From: Bacteroidota bacterium
GTDB lineage: Bacteria; Bacteroidota; Bacteroidia; Bacteroidales; VadinHA17
Length of the DNA: 64,000 bases
Reading direction: 5' to 3'
Assembly: GCA_016718875.1 (NCBI GenBank)
Contig: JADKBL010000008.1
Span: forward strand, 92,104-156,103
Shown piece by piece: positions 8,532-18,442 of the stretch (positions are counted from its first letter, which is position 1; every line of letters starts with the position of its first letter). A program made the position numbers and the translations under genes. Below the pieces are notes generated by a model that did not search any database, was not told where the DNA came from, and worked only from the letters and a program-made list of their open reading frames with translations.

Positions 8532-11228
8532 ATGAAAAATCTGATAAATCCGGCATTGGTATTACTGATTCTCACATTTCAAATTAAAGCAACAGCTCAG
8601 GTTCCGTACTCTGAGAAATTAAAAATATCGGTGGAATGGAAAGAGTCAAAAGCAACAGGAAGTGTTGAGATCCTTAATGGCTCACTTGACAAGATCACAA
8701 TTGCAAAAGGAAAGGGAAAAACCAATGGCAATAAGTTTTCATTCAGCACACAGGGCGCAAACAGACTGGATATAAATATCAGGGAAGCAGGACTTAACAA
8801 AGGAAGCGGGGCTGCTGTTATTACAATTAATTCCAACAATAATCCATTTTCGTTTTTTCTCAGGGATATCACCAAAGAATTTCCTGTATTGATTCCCGGT
8901 TATGGAATTGCAGTAACACTTCAGGATGACGACAGAACTTACAATCAGATTGAGAATGATATAATGAAGCTTGAGCTTAAAACAAGTTTAGGGAAGATAG
9001 AAAGTGAGCCTGAAGAATCTTTTGAAAAAGCTTCACAATTTACAAGAAACATGGAATGTCCGACATGGCTTGGGATAAGTCGTGATATCAGAATATTTGA
9101 AATAGCTGCTCCTCAGGATATGGATCAGATTATTCCACGAAATGCTCCTACTCCTGTTTCACTTCCTGAAATAAACAACGCAAATATTACTTATAGTTAT
9201 ATGACCGGACGCGGTGTAAGTGTTGAGGATAACCTGGTCAGACGACTTGAGAATGGTGTACTTCCTATTCTGAATACAAGAAAAACTGATGGTGGAATTG
9301 AATATCTGACAACAACATTTGTATCACTTGAGTCATCAAATCTGTCAGAGATAAAGAAATTCGGAACACATTACCTTGTTGCCGACAGCAGCAGTTATGG
9401 ACATATGTTCACACCAGATCAAAAGGAGAAAGTTATTTCTGCAATTAAAGCCGGAGAAGATAAAGCCGAAGAGACAGTACTATTTTTCAGGTCAGAAGCT
9501 GTAAACACATCAGAAACACCCCGTTATGCCTGGTTCAGGACAGTAAGACCGGGCGCAGGCTGGTGGCAGAAGATCTCTTACCGGTACGACAAAACAAATG
9601 GGTTTTCTATATTTCCTTCAGGACGGGTATTCGGTATCTCAAAGCTAAATGGGAAAGCACTTCCTGACGAAGAGATTGCAATACTCCTGAAGCCTGGTGA
9701 AAAAGCAATATTTGAGTTTTTCATTCCTCATGAGCCCATACCTGCAGACAGGGCAGCAAAGCTTGCTGAGCAATCATTTGACAGCAAGATAACTGACTGC
9801 AAAAAATTCTGGAATAAAAAACTTGCCGGTGCTGCGCAGATACATCTGCCTGAAAAGAGAATTGAAGAGATGTTACAGGCCGGATTGCTTCATCTTGATC
9901 TTATAACCTACGGAATTGATCCCGATGAAACCCTGGCTCCTTCAGTTGGTGTATATTCTCCGATTGGAACAGAAAGTTCTCCGATAATACAATTTTACAG
10001 TTCGATGGGATTGCATGATGTTGCAAGGAGATCGTTGAATTATTTCCTTGACAAACAGCATGATGATGGCATGATACAGAATTTCGGAGGATATATGGTT
10101 GAAACAGGTGCAGCACTGTGGAGTATGGGAGAATATTACAGGTATTCACGTGATACGGCATGGGTAATTTCAAACAGGTTGAAACTTATAAAAGCTTCCG
10201 AATTCCTTATAGGATGGAGAAACAGTAACAAGCTTGAAAGCCTGAGAGGAAAAGGATATGGCATGATCGATGGAAAGGTAGCTGATCCTGAAGATCCATA
10301 CCATCAGTATATGCTGAATGGTTATGCATACCTTGGTCTGAGCAGATGTGGTGAAATGCTGAAAGATATTGACCCTGTGATGTCAGAAAAATTCAGAAAA
10401 GAGGCTGAGTTGTGGAAAAATGATATCAGGGAATCATTCTTCAGATCGATGGGAGTATCGCCTGTGGTTCCTTTAGGTGACGGTACATGGTCTCCAACCG
10501 TTCCCCCTTGGACAGAAGCGACAGCCCTGAGATTACTTTACCTGAATCCTGAAACATTTCTCTCACACGGAACATTCACAGTATCGGATGCAATGCTTGG
10601 ACCTTTGTACCTCGTTTTTTGTGAAGTTATTGATCCTCAGGAAACTGCATCACATATACTCCTGAACTACCATACGGATCTTTTTTACCAGAGAAATGCA
10701 GCATTCAGTCAACCTTATTACAGCCGGCATAACTGGTTACAGATTAAAACAGGTATGGTTAAACCATTTCTTAAAACCTATTATAACACTTTTTCAGCAC
10801 TTGCTGATCGGGAAACATATACTTTCTGGGAACATCTCTATAAAGTAAGTGTTCACAAAACCCATGAAGAGGCATGGTTTCTGATGGAGACACGGTGGAT
10901 GCTTTATCTTGAGGACGGTGATAATCTGAAGTTACTGCCGGGAGCTCCAAGGAGCTGGTTTGAAAACGGGAAAACGATTGATATAAAGAATGTTTCCAGC
11001 TATTTCGGGCCTGTCTCCTTCAGGGTAGTTTCAAATACTAAAGATAACTATATAGAAGGTGAAGTATTCTGCGAGGATAACAGGGGGCCTGAAAGAATTT
11101 CTTTCCGCATACCGCATCCGGAAGGTAAAATACCCACAAAAGTAACAGGCGGGGAATATGATCCGGCAACTGAGTCGGTACTGATAAACTCATTCCGGGG
11201 TTCATCCAGGATCAGACTGGAATATTAG
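8532..11228 (+). CDS. Large secreted (alpha/alpha)6-barrel glycosidase-like protein
   Basis: 898 residues with a signal peptide ending near ATAQ (residue 23). The first 400 residues are beta-sandwich-like. From about residue 430 the helical pattern of a six-hairpin (alpha/alpha)6 toroid appears: LQAGLLHLDL, a segment with DPDETLAPSVG, YFLDKQHDDG, GGYMVETGAALWS, and W-T-E in PPWTEATALRL. A small C-terminal beta domain with a PGAPRSWF motif closes the chain, as in alpha-L-rhamnosidase and related families. Acidic residues in HDDG and PWTE are candidates for catalysis. The exact family is not clear. It stands alone on the plus strand, divergent from the sulfatase operon and convergent (10 bases) with the histidine kinase gene. 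Confidence 0.6.
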   Translation: MKNLINPALVLLILTFQIKATAQVPYSEKLKISVEWKESKATGSVEILNGSLDKITIAKGKGKTNGNKFSFSTQGANRLDINIREAGLNKGSGAAVITINSNNNPFSFFLRDITKEFPVLIPGYGIAVTLQDDDRTYNQIENDIMKLELKTSLGKIESEPEESFEKASQFTRNMECPTWLGISRDIRIFEIAAPQDMDQIIPRNAPTPVSLPEINNANITYSYMTGRGVSVEDNLVRRLENGVLPILNTRKTDGGIEYLTTTFVSLESSNLSEIKKFGTHYLVADSSSYGHMFTPDQKEKVISAIKAGEDKAEETVLFFRSEAVNTSETPRYAWFRTVRPGAGWWQKISYRYDKTNGFSIFPSGRVFGISKLNGKALPDEEIAILLKPGEKAIFEFFIPHEPIPADRAAKLAEQSFDSKITDCKKFWNKKLAGAAQIHLPEKRIEEMLQAGLLHLDLITYGIDPDETLAPSVGVYSPIGTESSPIIQFYSSMGLHDVARRSLNYFLDKQHDDGMIQNFGGYMVETGAALWSMGEYYRYSRDTAWVISNRLKLIKASEFLIGWRNSNKLESLRGKGYGMIDGKVADPEDPYHQYMLNGYAYLGLSRCGEMLKDIDPVMSEKFRKEAELWKNDIRESFFRSMGVSPVVPLGDGTWSPTVPPWTEATALRLLYLNPETFLSHGTFTVSDAMLGPLYLVFCEVIDPQETASHILLNYHTDLFYQRNAAFSQPYYSRHNWLQIKTGMVKPFLKTYYNTFSALADRETYTFWEHLYKVSVHKTHEEAWFLMETRWMLYLEDGDNLKLLPGAPRSWFENGKTIDIKNVSSYFGPVSFRVVSNTKDNYIEGEVFCEDNRGPERISFRIPHPEGKIPTKVTGGEYDPATESVLINSFRGSSRIRLEY

Positions 11229-11238
11229 GCAGACAGTA

Positions 11239-14200
11239 TCAGGAAGTTTTTCCGGTATACTTTTTCACGAGTTTCTCAAGTTCATGACGGTTTACCGGCT
11301 TTGTTATAAAATCATTGCAGCCTGCATCAACTGCAAGATCCCTGTCGCCTGACATGGAATAGGCAGTCTGGGCAATAATTGGAATTTTACTGTTAAATTC
11401 TCTTATTTTCCTTGTTGCCTCAATGCCGGACATCCCGGGCATTTTAATATCCATCAGAACCAATGTAATATCAGGATTCTCCATGATGAAGGTAACAGTA
11501 TCTTCGCCAGTTGTTGTCCGGACAATAGTTACTCCATCTGTAGATAATACCTTCTGCAGATAGAGAAAGCTTGCATGATCATCTTCTGCGATAAGAATCT
11601 TTATCTTTTTCTTATGTACTTTCTCTTCAGGAGTAGGTTTTATATTTTTCGCATTTCCATTTTCGGTTATAATGCAGGGTATGGAAAAAGAAAATATGGT
11701 TCCTGATCCTACTTTCGATTCTACCTTAATATCACCTTTCAGAAGCTCTACATATGCCTTTACTATGGACAGGCCCAATCCGGAACCCTCATGAAGTCTG
11801 GAAGCGGAAAAATCGCCCTGGACAAATCTTTCAAAAATAAGACTCAGATGTTCCTCCTTGATCCCGATACCAGTATCCTTAACATAGAATACAATTCTAT
11901 TGTTTTCAATATAGCATCCGAAATGTACAGATCCGGTCTGGGTAAATTTTATTGCGTTCTTTATCAGGTTAGAAATTATACTATCAAGCTTGTTTTTATC
12001 TGAAATGAAATAATGTAACCCTTCAGGGAGTCTGTTTGAAACCACAAACTCAAGTCCTTTCTGATCAGCCTGCTGATGAAAAAAGCCGTTGTAGTATCCA
12101 ATGAGTTCAGCAACACTTACAGCTGACATGTTAACCTGTATAACACCGGTTTCAATCTTTGATATTTCAATTATATCGTTAATTGTTTCAAGCAGCCGGT
12201 GTCCGCTCATAGTAACAATATTTATATAGGCAGCCTTATTCTCTTCCGACAGGTCCGGTTCTTTCATTAGGTTCAGAAACCCAAGTATTCCATTCATGGG
12301 TGTTCTGATCTCATGACTCATATTTGCCAGAAAAGCAGATTTGAGACGATCGCTTTCTTCTGCTTTCTCCTTTGCCAGAATAAGCCTTTGTTCAGCAAGT
12401 TTCGTTTCAGTTACATCTTTCCCGAATACAGAAGCCCCGACTACCTTACCTCCAACATTTATAGGATTAATTGCAACCTCAATATATGTTGTTTTTCCAC
12501 CATATTCGATTGTTTCATCTATCAAAAAATGTTCATTCCTGAAGGCTCTGTCATACCGCTCCTTCCAAACCTGTCTTTGCTCAGGCGGTAATGATTGAAC
12601 AATATTTACACCTTTTGCAAGTATGACACCGAAAGTACGCTGGAATGACTCAATAAATACCTCATTTACAAACTGAACCTCATATTCTGTGTTCACCGAC
12701 CAGATGCTTTCCAGGGCATTCTCGATAATAGTAGTCAGGTTAGCTTCGCTTTCCCTTAATACCTCCTCAGCCTGTCTCCTGTCAGTTATATCCTGTATTG
12801 TGCCGAACAGGTGAACACATTTTTCATCAATAAATTGCGGCTTGATTATATTTCTTATCCATTTCTCATTACCTTGCAGGGAGACAACTCTGAACTCTTC
12901 ATCAAAAGATTCACCTTTTTCAGTTGCAATATTTATAATTTCAAGTATCCTGTTACGATCCTTTCCCTCTTTATAAAAATTTGCAACACTGTTAATATCA
13001 GGTACAAAATCGGCAGGGACTTCGGCAATATCTTTAGTAACAGCTGACCAATAGACCGTATTTTCCACCAGGTTTACTTCCCATGATCCGACTTTTGCCA
13101 GCCGGCTTGTTTGTTCCAGGCTCTCTTTAGCCTGGATAAGGCCCTTCTCGGCCTTTAATCGTTCGGTTATATCAATGGCTACAGTCAGTATCAGGTTTCT
13201 TTCCTGGATTGTGATTATTTCAGCTGATATCTGAACATTTACAGGTCTGTCATCTTTAGTATATACAACTGTCTCATGGTTTCTTATTGATCCCAATTCC
13301 CTTAATTTCTGAGATATATCAGATCTGAAACTCTTATCCATTTTTACAACGTCAATAGATCTTTTTCCTATTATCTCTTCAGGTTTGTAGCCGAGGATAT
13401 CATAGAAAGTCTGATTGACTTCAACATAAACTCCTTCATCCAGAGTACTCAGACCAATTATTGTGGGGCTGGTATTGAACGCTTTGAAAAATTTTTCTTC
13501 GGATATCTTCAGCTCGGAAATATCTTTACTGATTCCAAAAAGTGCCGGAGATCCATTCCAGTCTCCTTTGATCACATAAGTCTCAACCGGTATCTGAAAT
13601 CCTGATTTGGTTTTAAGAGGAACGAAGCAAGGTATATCACTACCTTTCAGCATGGATGACATAACTTCAGCTGCCTCGGAATGAAATTCCTCGGGGTGAA
13701 CCTTCAATACTGGGTGCCCCTTAAGTTCATCTTCATCAAATCCCAGTCTTCGTTTTACTGTTTCATTAACGGCAAGAATACCTCCGTTATAGTCAAGAAC
13801 CCAGTGAAAATCGAGGCCTGCATTGAAAAAATTCTTCAGGTTATTTTCGCTTTGCTGAACCAGGGCTGCTTCTTTTTTCCTTGAGATGGTATTTCCAACA
13901 AGGTTTGCATAAGCTGATACTGAGGCTGGATGAAGAAGATCCTTGTCTCTTTCAAAGATAAGTATGAAATCGCCGATAGTTTTTTCAGAAGAAATTATTT
14001 CGACCATATAAATAAAGCCAATATTGAACACAGCAGAGATACTTCTGCAGATGGTATCGGGGATGACTCCGGATGCAAGTTTAGAAAGGTTTTCGAATTT
14101 TACAGGATACCCGCCTTTTATCTGGTCGAGCCGAACATCAGAGATATTCCACTCCTTATTCCTTAAATCATATCCCAGGTATTTGGCAGCACGTGTAACA

Positions 14201-14760
14201 AGATCAGATTTCCCGTAGAGACCAATATTTGTGAATTTCGTCCTGTCTTCAGAATAGATGTTCAGAACTCCGAACATTGCACCAGACAGTTTGCACATAA
14301 CTGCTGTCAGATGGTGATAATCAATTTCAGTATTTGAAGAACTGACAAGAAGCCTGCTTAGATTAAGGATGTCTTCTTCGTTTCTGAAACTCATTTTACG
14401 ATCAGTAATATCACTCAGAACAAGTGCAAAGTGGTTAACCTGATTTGAAAAGACTTTAACATTATACCAGCGCTCACGATCTTCTGACAATATCTCATAA
14501 TCACCACTTCCCTCACTTTGAGCAATTTCTGCATAATATGACAATGTCCTGAACAGTGAATTTTTCACTTTCCCTTTTATCTCAGAAAACTTTTTACCAA
14601 CAGTATCATAACTGCTTAAACCTGAAATTTCTTGAAAGGATTGATTTGAATCAAGAATTTTAAAATCAAAGGGATTTCCAGTTGCATCCAGAATTATTTC
14701 AAAATAGGCAAAACCGATAGAGAGCTCTTTTAATAATGCTTTATAAATAGCTTCTTTCAT
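11239..14760 (-). CDS. Soluble multi-PAS hybrid histidine kinase
   Basis: 1173-residue hybrid sensor kinase with no signal peptide or membrane segment, so a cytoplasmic sensor. Domain order as read: PAS-like (about 5-130), GAF-like (about 140-295), four further PAS domains (about 305-425, 425-545, 555-670, 680-795), HisKA with H816 in MSHEIRTPMNG, HATPase (about 920-1030, with DTGIGI and GSGLGLSIVKAY), and a C-terminal receiver with acceptor D1104 in LMDIKMPGMSG. There is no DNA-binding output, so it must signal to a separate partner or through phosphorelay. It is closely related to the kinase at 15107-18349. Ligand is unknown; nothing ties it directly to the glycan genes apart from position. 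Confidence 0.92.
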   Translation of the reverse strand: MKEAIYKALLKELSIGFAYFEIILDATGNPFDFKILDSNQSFQEISGLSSYDTVGKKFSEIKGKVKNSLFRTLSYYAEIAQSEGSGDYEILSEDRERWYNVKVFSNQVNHFALVLSDITDRKMSFRNEEDILNLSRLLVSSSNTEIDYHHLTAVMCKLSGAMFGVLNIYSEDRTKFTNIGLYGKSDLVTRAAKYLGYDLRNKEWNISDVRLDQIKGGYPVKFENLSKLASGVIPDTICRSISAVFNIGFIYMVEIISSEKTIGDFILIFERDKDLLHPASVSAYANLVGNTISRKKEAALVQQSENNLKNFFNAGLDFHWVLDYNGGILAVNETVKRRLGFDEDELKGHPVLKVHPEEFHSEAAEVMSSMLKGSDIPCFVPLKTKSGFQIPVETYVIKGDWNGSPALFGISKDISELKISEEKFFKAFNTSPTIIGLSTLDEGVYVEVNQTFYDILGYKPEEIIGKRSIDVVKMDKSFRSDISQKLRELGSIRNHETVVYTKDDRPVNVQISAEIITIQERNLILTVAIDITERLKAEKGLIQAKESLEQTSRLAKVGSWEVNLVENTVYWSAVTKDIAEVPADFVPDINSVANFYKEGKDRNRILEIINIATEKGESFDEEFRVVSLQGNEKWIRNIIKPQFIDEKCVHLFGTIQDITDRRQAEEVLRESEANLTTIIENALESIWSVNTEYEVQFVNEVFIESFQRTFGVILAKGVNIVQSLPPEQRQVWKERYDRAFRNEHFLIDETIEYGGKTTYIEVAINPINVGGKVVGASVFGKDVTETKLAEQRLILAKEKAEESDRLKSAFLANMSHEIRTPMNGILGFLNLMKEPDLSEENKAAYINIVTMSGHRLLETINDIIEISKIETGVIQVNMSAVSVAELIGYYNGFFHQQADQKGLEFVVSNRLPEGLHYFISDKNKLDSIISNLIKNAIKFTQTGSVHFGCYIENNRIVFYVKDTGIGIKEEHLSLIFERFVQGDFSASRLHEGSGLGLSIVKAYVELLKGDIKVESKVGSGTIFSFSIPCIITENGNAKNIKPTPEEKVHKKKIKILIAEDDHASFLYLQKVLSTDGVTIVRTTTGEDTVTFIMENPDITLVLMDIKMPGMSGIEATRKIREFNSKIPIIAQTAYSMSGDRDLAVDAGCNDFITKPVNRHELEKLVKKYTGKTS

Positions 14761-15106
14761 TTCATGAAAGTATTAGATTGTCTAAACCGGTTATCCCAAT
14801 AGGAAAATCCCTTATTGCACTCATAATCACACTAAACATAAGTTTAAATCATTCATGATTACTATAAACGATTTGTACTTGCACTGACTTTAACCAGCTA
14901 AATATATGAAAAAAAAGAAACCCAATTACTAAAAATAGTTAAAATCACATCCATAATTAATATTTTAAAACAAAACACTGCATTTACTTAATATTTATAA
15001 TATAAAATAGATATTACATATATGATAATGAATATAAGTATGTATAAAAAATATTAAATCGGGGGATAACAGGCATTTAAAGAAAAGAAAAATCAGATAA
15101 TCATTC
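14761..15106. other. AT-rich spacer between the two kinases
   Basis: 346 bases without a gene. It must contain the minus-strand promoter of the kinase at 11239-14760, but I see no clear TAnnTTTG/TTTG pair. It is strongly AT-rich with no good stem-loop, RNA gene or repeat visible. Confidence 0.5.
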
Positions 15107-18100
15107 TTACTTATTTGGTAAAATTCTGCCTGTATATTTATTAATCAGGTTTTGTAATTCTTTACTGTTTATAGGTTTAGATATATAATCATTGCACCCT
15201 GCTTCTATTATAAGATCCCTGTCACCAGAAAGGGAATAGGCAGTCTGGGCAATGATCGGTATTGATTTATTAAACTCTCTTATCCTTCTGGTTGCATCAA
15301 GTCCGCTCATGCCTGGCATTTTAATATCCATAAGAACAGCTGATATTTCCGGGGTGCTTTTAACAATAGCTACAGTATCTTCTCCATTTGTTGTACGGAT
15401 AAATGTAACACCATCACCCATGAGTGCTTTCTGAATATAGAGATAGCTTGCAAAGTCATCCTCAGCTATAAGTATCTTAGTACCTTCTTTAAGTGATTTA
15501 TGTCCTATTACCGGAGTTTCCTGACTAACTACTTTGCTATCATCTTCAATATATGGTATCAGGAAGGAAAACTTTGTTCCCTTTCCCATTTTAGATTCAA
15601 CTGCAATAGTTCCTCCGAGCATCTCGACATAAGCTTTAACAATTGCCAGTCCAAGACCGGATCCCTCATGAGGCCGTGAAGTTGAAATGTCTGCCTGAAC
15701 AAACCTATCGAAAATTGATTCGAGTCTGCTCTCAGGGATGCCAACCCCGGTATCTTTTACAGAGAATAAAAGCTTTCCATTATCCAGCTGACATCCGAAT
15801 TCTACTTTTCCTGAAGGTGTAAATTTGATTGCATTCTTGATCAGGTTTGATAGTATACTGTCAAGCTTCTTCCTGTCAGTTCTGAAGAACATTATATCAG
15901 AAGGAATATTGTTATTTACAATATATTCCAATCCTTTCTGGGTAGTCTGATGGCGGAAAAAACCATTAAAGTAACCTACCAGTTCCGACACATTAACCGG
16001 CGACATATTCAACTGTAATCCACCTGACTCAATTTTAGATATCTCAATAATATCATTAATTGTTTCGAGAAGCCTCTGGCCGCTCTGTGTAACTATATTT
16101 ATGTAAACACTTTTATTCTCTTCAGAGAGATCTGGTTCATTAAGCAGATTAAGAAAACCTATTATACCGCTCATAGGAGTTCTTATCTCATGGCTCATGT
16201 TAGCAAGAAAAGCTGATTTCAGTCTGTCACTCTCTTCTGCTTTCTCCTTAGCTGCAATCAGTTTCTCTTCTTTTTCAAGTCGCTCCATTGCATTTACAAG
16301 TGTCTGGGCATAAACCTGAAGCAACTGCTGTTCATAGTCATTGTAAATATGCCTCGATCTTACGGAATCAAATCCAACAAATCCTGTGCAGGCGCCCTCT
16401 TTTATCAGAGGAATTGTGAGCAAACTAATAACATCCTGTGACTCAAGTAGAGATTTCAGGCTTCCTGCAGGCAGATCGCATGCATTATCAACTTTCACTA
16501 TTTCCCCGTTCTCATGAACAGAAACAATACCAGAATATTGTTCCAGGGGAATATTCTGAAGATTATCCTTTTGCGACGATACTCCCTGCCTGCACCATTC
16601 AATTATATTTGTCGCAGTGTTCATCACGAAGTCATAACTAAAGACATAAGCCCTGTCAGCTCCTACAAATTCACCAATTTTTTCAAGTGACAGGTTGATG
16701 GCTGTGTTTATCTCCTTCAAAGGAAGGTTGATAAAACCAGATGAAAGCTCAACAAGAAGTTTTCTCAGTTCTGACTGATACTGCAGTTGCAACTGCGCAT
16801 ATTTCTTCTCCGTAACATCTTTCCCGTAAGCAGAAATCCCTACAACGGCACCATCGACAAGAATAGGGTTTAGTGATACTTCAACATAAATTGAAGCATC
16901 ATTGATCTCTATTTTATCCTCAAATAAAAAGTGTTCATTCTGGAGTGCTCTGTCATATCTTTCCCTCCAGATAGGTTTCAGGAATTCCGGAAGTGCATCA
17001 ATGACATTAACCCCAGGTTTAAGCTGTGTTCCGAATGTGTGAAGAAAAGATGACGAAAAGACTTCATTTACATACTGGATCTCATAGTTTCTGTTGATAG
17101 ACCAGATATTTTCAAGAGTATTTTCTATTATAGCTTTCAGGTTAGCTTCATTCTCTTTTACAGCCACCTGTACATTTCTTTCAACTGTAATATCCTGAAG
17201 AACACCATCAAAATAAACAGGATTCCCTTTCCTGTCAGTTATCAGCCGGCTGTTATCTCTTACCCATATCAGATCACCATTTTTCTTTTTCAGCTGGAAT
17301 TCGCTCTGTATTACACCACCTCTTTTCTCCGTAGCACTGAGTTGTTGCTGACGGTTAACAGGGTTGGCATATAAATGACTCACATTTACTTTCAGAAATT
17401 CTTCAACAGAATCATATTCAAGTATCTTTGCAAGAGACAGATTTGAATAGACAATCTTCCCGTCAATGTTGGTTCTGTAGACACCTACAGGCAATTGTTC
17501 GGTGAGGGATCTGTATTTATCCTCACTTTCCCTGAGAGCATCCAGAGTCTTTCTCAATTCCGTATTATCCCGGGACATTGCGAACACCACGTCCTTTCCA
17601 AAATAGAATCCCTTGTTCAGTATTACATCCTTGGGAAAAATTTCACCGTTTTTTCTTAATCCCCACCAGTCAAATCTCTGTGGTTCTCCATTGAAAGCCT
17701 GATGAATACTCTCACTGGTTCTCTCGAGATCGTTAAGTCCCGGAGCTGACAACTTTTCAGGTGTAAAGCCTACAATCTCACTCTTCTCATACCCATACAT
17801 TTTTGTTGCAGCAGCATTAACATCGATGAATACCCCATTTTCATCAAGAACATAAATTGCAGCAATTGTATAATCAAAAATACTTTTGTAGCTGGCCTCA
17901 CTTTCAGCCAGTGACTTGCTCATCTGCAAGAGTCTGTCATTCTCAATCAGAAGATAGCCTGTATTTTCAAGCTCACTCTGAAGGCTTTTAAGACAGGAAA
18001 TATCTTCAAAGAGTGTCAGAAGATATCCATCATCCTTACTAACGACCCGAACAGCATACCATTTTTTTGTGCTTTTGGAATAGAAATCTATCTCTCCATC

Positions 18101-18349
18101 AGGCTCAGATAATAATAGCCTTTTGTATAAAGCTGCAAGTTCCGGATATTTCCCTTTCTGAAATATTTCATTAATCCTTTTCTCCGATACTATCTTCGGA
18201 TCAAGTCCGGTTATTGACTCAAATGTATTATTATGATCAATGATTCTGCAGTCTGCCGGCTTACCATTTTTATCAAAAATAATTTCATGGCACGCATAAC
18301 CAAAAGGGCCGTTTTTAATTACCGACTGATAAAAATTATCCTTCGTCAT
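15107..18349 (-). CDS. Soluble PAS/GAF hybrid histidine kinase, paralogue of neighbour
   Basis: About 1080 residues from the ATG at 18347-18349; a longer start at 18418 would add a hydrophobic stretch with no match in the paralogue, so the shorter start is preferred. Read order: PAS-like N-terminal domain matching that of the neighbour, PAS, PAS, PAS, then a GAF domain (about 535-690), HisKA with H720 in MSHEIRTPMSG, HATPase (DTGVGI, GSGLGLAIVKAY) and receiver with D1008 in LMDIKMPGMSG. The PAS before the GAF and the whole kinase-receiver part are very close to the downstream kinase; the main difference is where the GAF domain sits and the number of PAS domains, so the pair arose by tandem duplication with domain exchange. 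No DNA-binding output domain. Confidence 0.92.
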   Translation of the reverse strand: MTKDNFYQSVIKNGPFGYACHEIIFDKNGKPADCRIIDHNNTFESITGLDPKIVSEKRINEIFQKGKYPELAALYKRLLLSEPDGEIDFYSKSTKKWYAVRVVSKDDGYLLTLFEDISCLKSLQSELENTGYLLIENDRLLQMSKSLAESEASYKSIFDYTIAAIYVLDENGVFIDVNAAATKMYGYEKSEIVGFTPEKLSAPGLNDLERTSESIHQAFNGEPQRFDWWGLRKNGEIFPKDVILNKGFYFGKDVVFAMSRDNTELRKTLDALRESEDKYRSLTEQLPVGVYRTNIDGKIVYSNLSLAKILEYDSVEEFLKVNVSHLYANPVNRQQQLSATEKRGGVIQSEFQLKKKNGDLIWVRDNSRLITDRKGNPVYFDGVLQDITVERNVQVAVKENEANLKAIIENTLENIWSINRNYEIQYVNEVFSSSFLHTFGTQLKPGVNVIDALPEFLKPIWRERYDRALQNEHFLFEDKIEINDASIYVEVSLNPILVDGAVVGISAYGKDVTEKKYAQLQLQYQSELRKLLVELSSGFINLPLKEINTAINLSLEKIGEFVGADRAYVFSYDFVMNTATNIIEWCRQGVSSQKDNLQNIPLEQYSGIVSVHENGEIVKVDNACDLPAGSLKSLLESQDVISLLTIPLIKEGACTGFVGFDSVRSRHIYNDYEQQLLQVYAQTLVNAMERLEKEEKLIAAKEKAEESDRLKSAFLANMSHEIRTPMSGIIGFLNLLNEPDLSEENKSVYINIVTQSGQRLLETINDIIEISKIESGGLQLNMSPVNVSELVGYFNGFFRHQTTQKGLEYIVNNNIPSDIMFFRTDRKKLDSILSNLIKNAIKFTPSGKVEFGCQLDNGKLLFSVKDTGVGIPESRLESIFDRFVQADISTSRPHEGSGLGLAIVKAYVEMLGGTIAVESKMGKGTKFSFLIPYIEDDSKVVSQETPVIGHKSLKEGTKILIAEDDFASYLYIQKALMGDGVTFIRTTNGEDTVAIVKSTPEISAVLMDIKMPGMSGLDATRRIREFNKSIPIIAQTAYSLSGDRDLIIEAGCNDYISKPINSKELQNLINKYTGRILPNK

Positions 18350-18442
18350 AAGGTTGACAGAACAGATTCTACGATAGTTTAGACTGGCCAAATATACTAA
18401 AAATGAAGTTATTATCAAGCTTCAGATTCAGAGGCATATTTT

